From NCBI GenBank assembly GCA_934167685.1, contig CAKPLQ010000039.1, positions 1 to 11,332 on the forward strand: 11,332 nt of DNA, in the 5' to 3' direction. Made by a program: the position numbers and the translations under genes. This document shows, piece after piece, positions 10,409 to 11,332 of this stretch (position 1 is the stretch's first letter; every line of letters starts with the position of its first letter). Below the pieces are notes generated by a model, which saw only the letters and a program-made list of their open reading frames with translations, made no database searches and was not told the DNA's origin. The DNA comes from an uncultured Clostridia bacterium (GTDB taxonomy: Bacteria; Bacillota; Clostridia; TANB77; CAG-508).

Positions 10409-10472
10409 AAAAATCCACTCCTTGCAAATTATGTTTTACACATATTGTTTGCAAAAAGTGGTATTTTATACA
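10409..10472 (-). repeat. 64-bp direct repeat, copy A (leader of the glucan synthase)
   Basis: Identical over all 64 bases to 11152-11215, offset 743 bp. Identity begins on the base next to the TTG start codon and ends six bases short of the stop codon of the ATPase tail. It carries the Shine-Dalgarno AAGGAG and the hairpin described separately. It is about 27% GC (17 of 64). The perfect identity, despite decay of the gene between the copies, points to a recent duplication, gene conversion or functional constraint. Confidence 0.95.
10415..10461 (-). promoter_or_regulatory. Hairpin burying the Shine-Dalgarno of the glucan synthase
   Basis: In minus-strand RNA, CCACUUUUUGCAAA (10461-10448) pairs with UUUGCAAGGAGUGG (10428-10415): 14 continuous pairs, two of them U-G, closing a 19-nt loop that can form a small UAUG/CAUA inner stem. 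The 3' arm contains AAGGAG, the only good ribosome site for the synthase. The two U-G pairs become C-A mismatches if the plus strand is folded, which favours a role on the coding strand. A run of seven T residues follows, so it might also act as a terminator. Translational masking is inferred. Confidence 0.6.
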
Positions 10473-10478
10473 TGTGTT

Positions 10479-11098
10479 CTATTTGTATTGTTCATCTAAT
10501 AACCAATCTATTATATTTTTGTGAATTATGCCATTTTGTGAAAAATCAAATTTATCCATTTTCTAAATTTCCGACTTTAACATCATATTTATCTGCCTTA
10601 TTTATCATCATTGCTTTTGTCATATACTCTAAATAATTGTATAGCGTTATCTTTGCAACTTCTCTATCATCTTTATTAGCAAAATAATTTGACAAGCTTT
10701 CTGCCGAAAAATTTTGTGATTGTGTTGTAACTATATATTCAACAATTCTATTAAATAAATCCAAATCTTTTATATTAAATCTGGTTATAATATCTTTTAT
10801 TAAAATAGAATTATAAATATCTGTCAAATATGTTCTTATTTGAGCTTCATCTGTAAGCATAAATCTCTGTGGCATTCCACCCCAAATTACATTATCTTTT
10901 CTATCTGTTATATTTTTAAATTCACATACTTCTTTAAATGTAAATGGATAAGTTTTAAAGCTTACATATCTTCCAGCTATATGTGTAGCAAGTTCTCCAG
11001 ATAGCAAATCACTATTAGAACCGGTTATAAATATTGATACATTTTGTGATGCTTTGAATGAATTGATTGCTTTTTCCCAATGTTCAACATTTTGTTTA
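10479..11098 (-). pseudogene. Remnant of an AAA_14/DUF4143 ATPase
   Basis: The readable frame holds the middle of a DUF4143-type ATPase. It starts at QNVEHWEKAI, near 11096, and includes the sensor-like stretch FITGSNSDLLSGE, the family's FKEV segment, WGGMPQ, and the helical middle domain YLTDIYNSILIKDI to KADKYDVK. It lacks the roughly 90 N-terminal residues with the Walker A and B motifs; an in-frame TAG lies just upstream at 11108-11106. It stops at TAA 10554-10552, and a tail in another frame (ATG 10559 to TAG 10479, with FDFSQNGIIHKNIIDWLL) looks like the normal C-terminus of this family. About 100 residues before that tail are therefore deleted. A shorter frame opens at ATG 11007. Without a P-loop it cannot be an active ATPase. 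Intact relatives are widespread accessory genes of unclear function. Confidence 0.75.
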
Positions 11099-11141
11099 CT
11101 ATACTAAACAAAATTATGTTTTTTTGTATTTTTGTTTAGTA
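11090..11141. repeat. Three-part inverted repeat at the broken 5' edge of the ATPase remnant
   Basis: TTTTGTTTA (11090-11098) is mirrored by TAAACAAAA (11105-11113) across 6 bp. The longer word TACTAAACAAAA (11102-11113) is mirrored again by TTTTGTTTAGTA (11130-11141) across 16 bp, a perfect 12-bp stem. No T-tract follows on either strand, so it is not a normal terminator. It may be an operator, a transposon-end scar or the deletion junction that removed the ATPase N-terminus. The symmetry is seen directly; its role is unknown. Confidence 0.6.
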
Positions 11142-11151
11142 CAAATTACAC

Positions 11152-11215
11152 AAAAATCCACTCCTTGCAAATTATGTTTTACACATATTGTTTGCAAAAA
11201 GTGGTATTTTATACA
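11152..11215 (-). repeat. 64-bp direct repeat, copy B (orphan leader with the same hairpin)
   Basis: Exact copy of 10409-10472, including the 14-bp Shine-Dalgarno hairpin (11158-11204). Beyond it the sequence diverges to GTGTAATTTG, so its ribosome site now faces only GTG-TAA or a five-codon TTG frame, not a gene. It adjoins the GC-rich island at 11216, so the island plus copy B probably represents the older, intact leader. Copy A next to the synthase is then either a duplicate or the original cut off by insertion. Confidence 0.95.
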
Positions 11216-11277
11216 GTGAGGACTAGTCCGGTGAGGAGACGACTCACACTTGTTGCGAGCTTGTCAAGATTAGTGTG
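11216..11277 (-). ncRNA. GC-rich structured island, candidate cis-regulatory RNA
   Basis: Positions 11216-11265 are 56% GC (28 of 50), against about 27% in the adjoining repeat. Symmetric elements: GTGAG (11231-11235) pairs with CTCAC (11243-11247); CACACT (11245-11250) pairs with AGTGTG (11272-11277); GGACTAGTCC (11220-11229) is a perfect 10-bp palindrome; GTGAGGA occurs twice, 15 bp apart (11216, 11231). No ORF covers it. Local GC peaks in AT-rich genomes often mark structured RNA. The minus strand would make it part of the synthase leader. A plus-strand small RNA ending in the T-run at 11282-11288 is the alternative. I do not recognise the class. Confidence 0.4.
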
Positions 11278-11297
11278 TAAATTTTTTTATAATCTTT

Positions 11298-11330
11298 ATT
11301 AGTAGTACAAAATTTGTACTACTAATTTTT
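11298..11330 (+). terminator. Strong palindrome with plus-strand T-tract
   Basis: ATTAGTAGTACAAA (11298-11311) and TTTGTACTACTAAT (11313-11326) form a perfect 14-bp inverted repeat about one base, followed on the plus strand by a T-run ending at 11330. On the minus strand an A-rich stretch follows, so it would terminate only plus-strand transcripts. No plus-strand gene is visible before it. It may end a small RNA from the 11216 region, or be an operator upstream of the synthase leader. Confidence 0.5.
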
Positions 11331-11332
11331 AT

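Noticed and set aside
9736..10524. 262-codon open frame on the plus strand, rich in Leu and Phe
   Set aside because: It lies opposite the synthase N-terminus and its composition is what the antisense of Lys/Glu/Asn-rich coding DNA gives. No ribosome site or family resemblance.
10552..11007. 151-codon frame as an intact small gene
   Set aside because: Homology continues upstream of its ATG to about 11096, and the family's P-loop and C-terminal parts are missing, so it is a fragment rather than a gene.
11231..11247. Plus-strand hairpin with an ACGA loop resembling a guanidine-II (mini-ykkC) hairpin
   Set aside because: That class needs two hairpins with ACGR loops. Only one is present and its closing stem is just three pairs.
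11216..11250. Weak resemblance of the plus strand to a hammerhead ribozyme (AGUCCGGUGAGGA followed by GACGA)
   Set aside because: The invariant CUGAUGA and GAAA core elements are missing.

Overview
The window comes from an AT-rich, fermentative, probably anaerobic Firmicute, most likely a member of the Clostridia. This is inferred from three things: the clostridial-type bifunctional AdhE, the A/T-biased codon use with strong AGG/GGAG ribosome sites, and a DUF4143-type ATPase remnant of a kind common in gut Clostridia. All recognisable genes are on the minus strand.

Layout along the plus coordinates. Positions 1-2259 hold the first 753 codons of adhE (acetyl-CoA to ethanol); its C-terminus lies outside the window. 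Positions 2260-2401 are a short intergenic gap with an intrinsic terminator for the upstream gene and a likely adhE promoter whose -35 box lies in the terminator loop. Positions 2402-10408 are one very large gene of 2668 codons. It encodes a cyclic beta-1,2-glucan synthase with, in order, an N-terminal region, a GT84 glycosyltransferase, six membrane segments, a glucoamylase-like (GH189-type) cyclisation domain, and a GH94 phosphorylase-like module. Positions 10409-11332 are an unusual leader region: an exact 64-bp direct repeat (10409-10472 and 11152-11215) brackets a decayed AAA ATPase gene, and beyond it lie a short GC-rich structured island and a strong palindrome.

The most interesting signal is this leader. 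The 64-bp repeat ends on the base before the synthase's TTG start codon. On the coding (minus) strand it folds into a 14-bp hairpin that buries the Shine-Dalgarno sequence. Its loop is complementary to the 5' edge of the GC-rich island some 90 nt upstream (in the copy next to the island). The island, the loop pairing and the hidden ribosome site look like a sensor plus expression platform for the synthase. The ATPase segment has since been wedged between the island and the gene together with a second copy of the hairpin. I could not match the island to a known riboswitch or ribozyme class by eye, so its identity is open and its strand is not settled.

The two complete functions, ethanol fermentation and periplasmic or extracellular beta-glucan synthesis, have no obvious metabolic link. 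A terminator separates them, so they appear to be independent transcription units.
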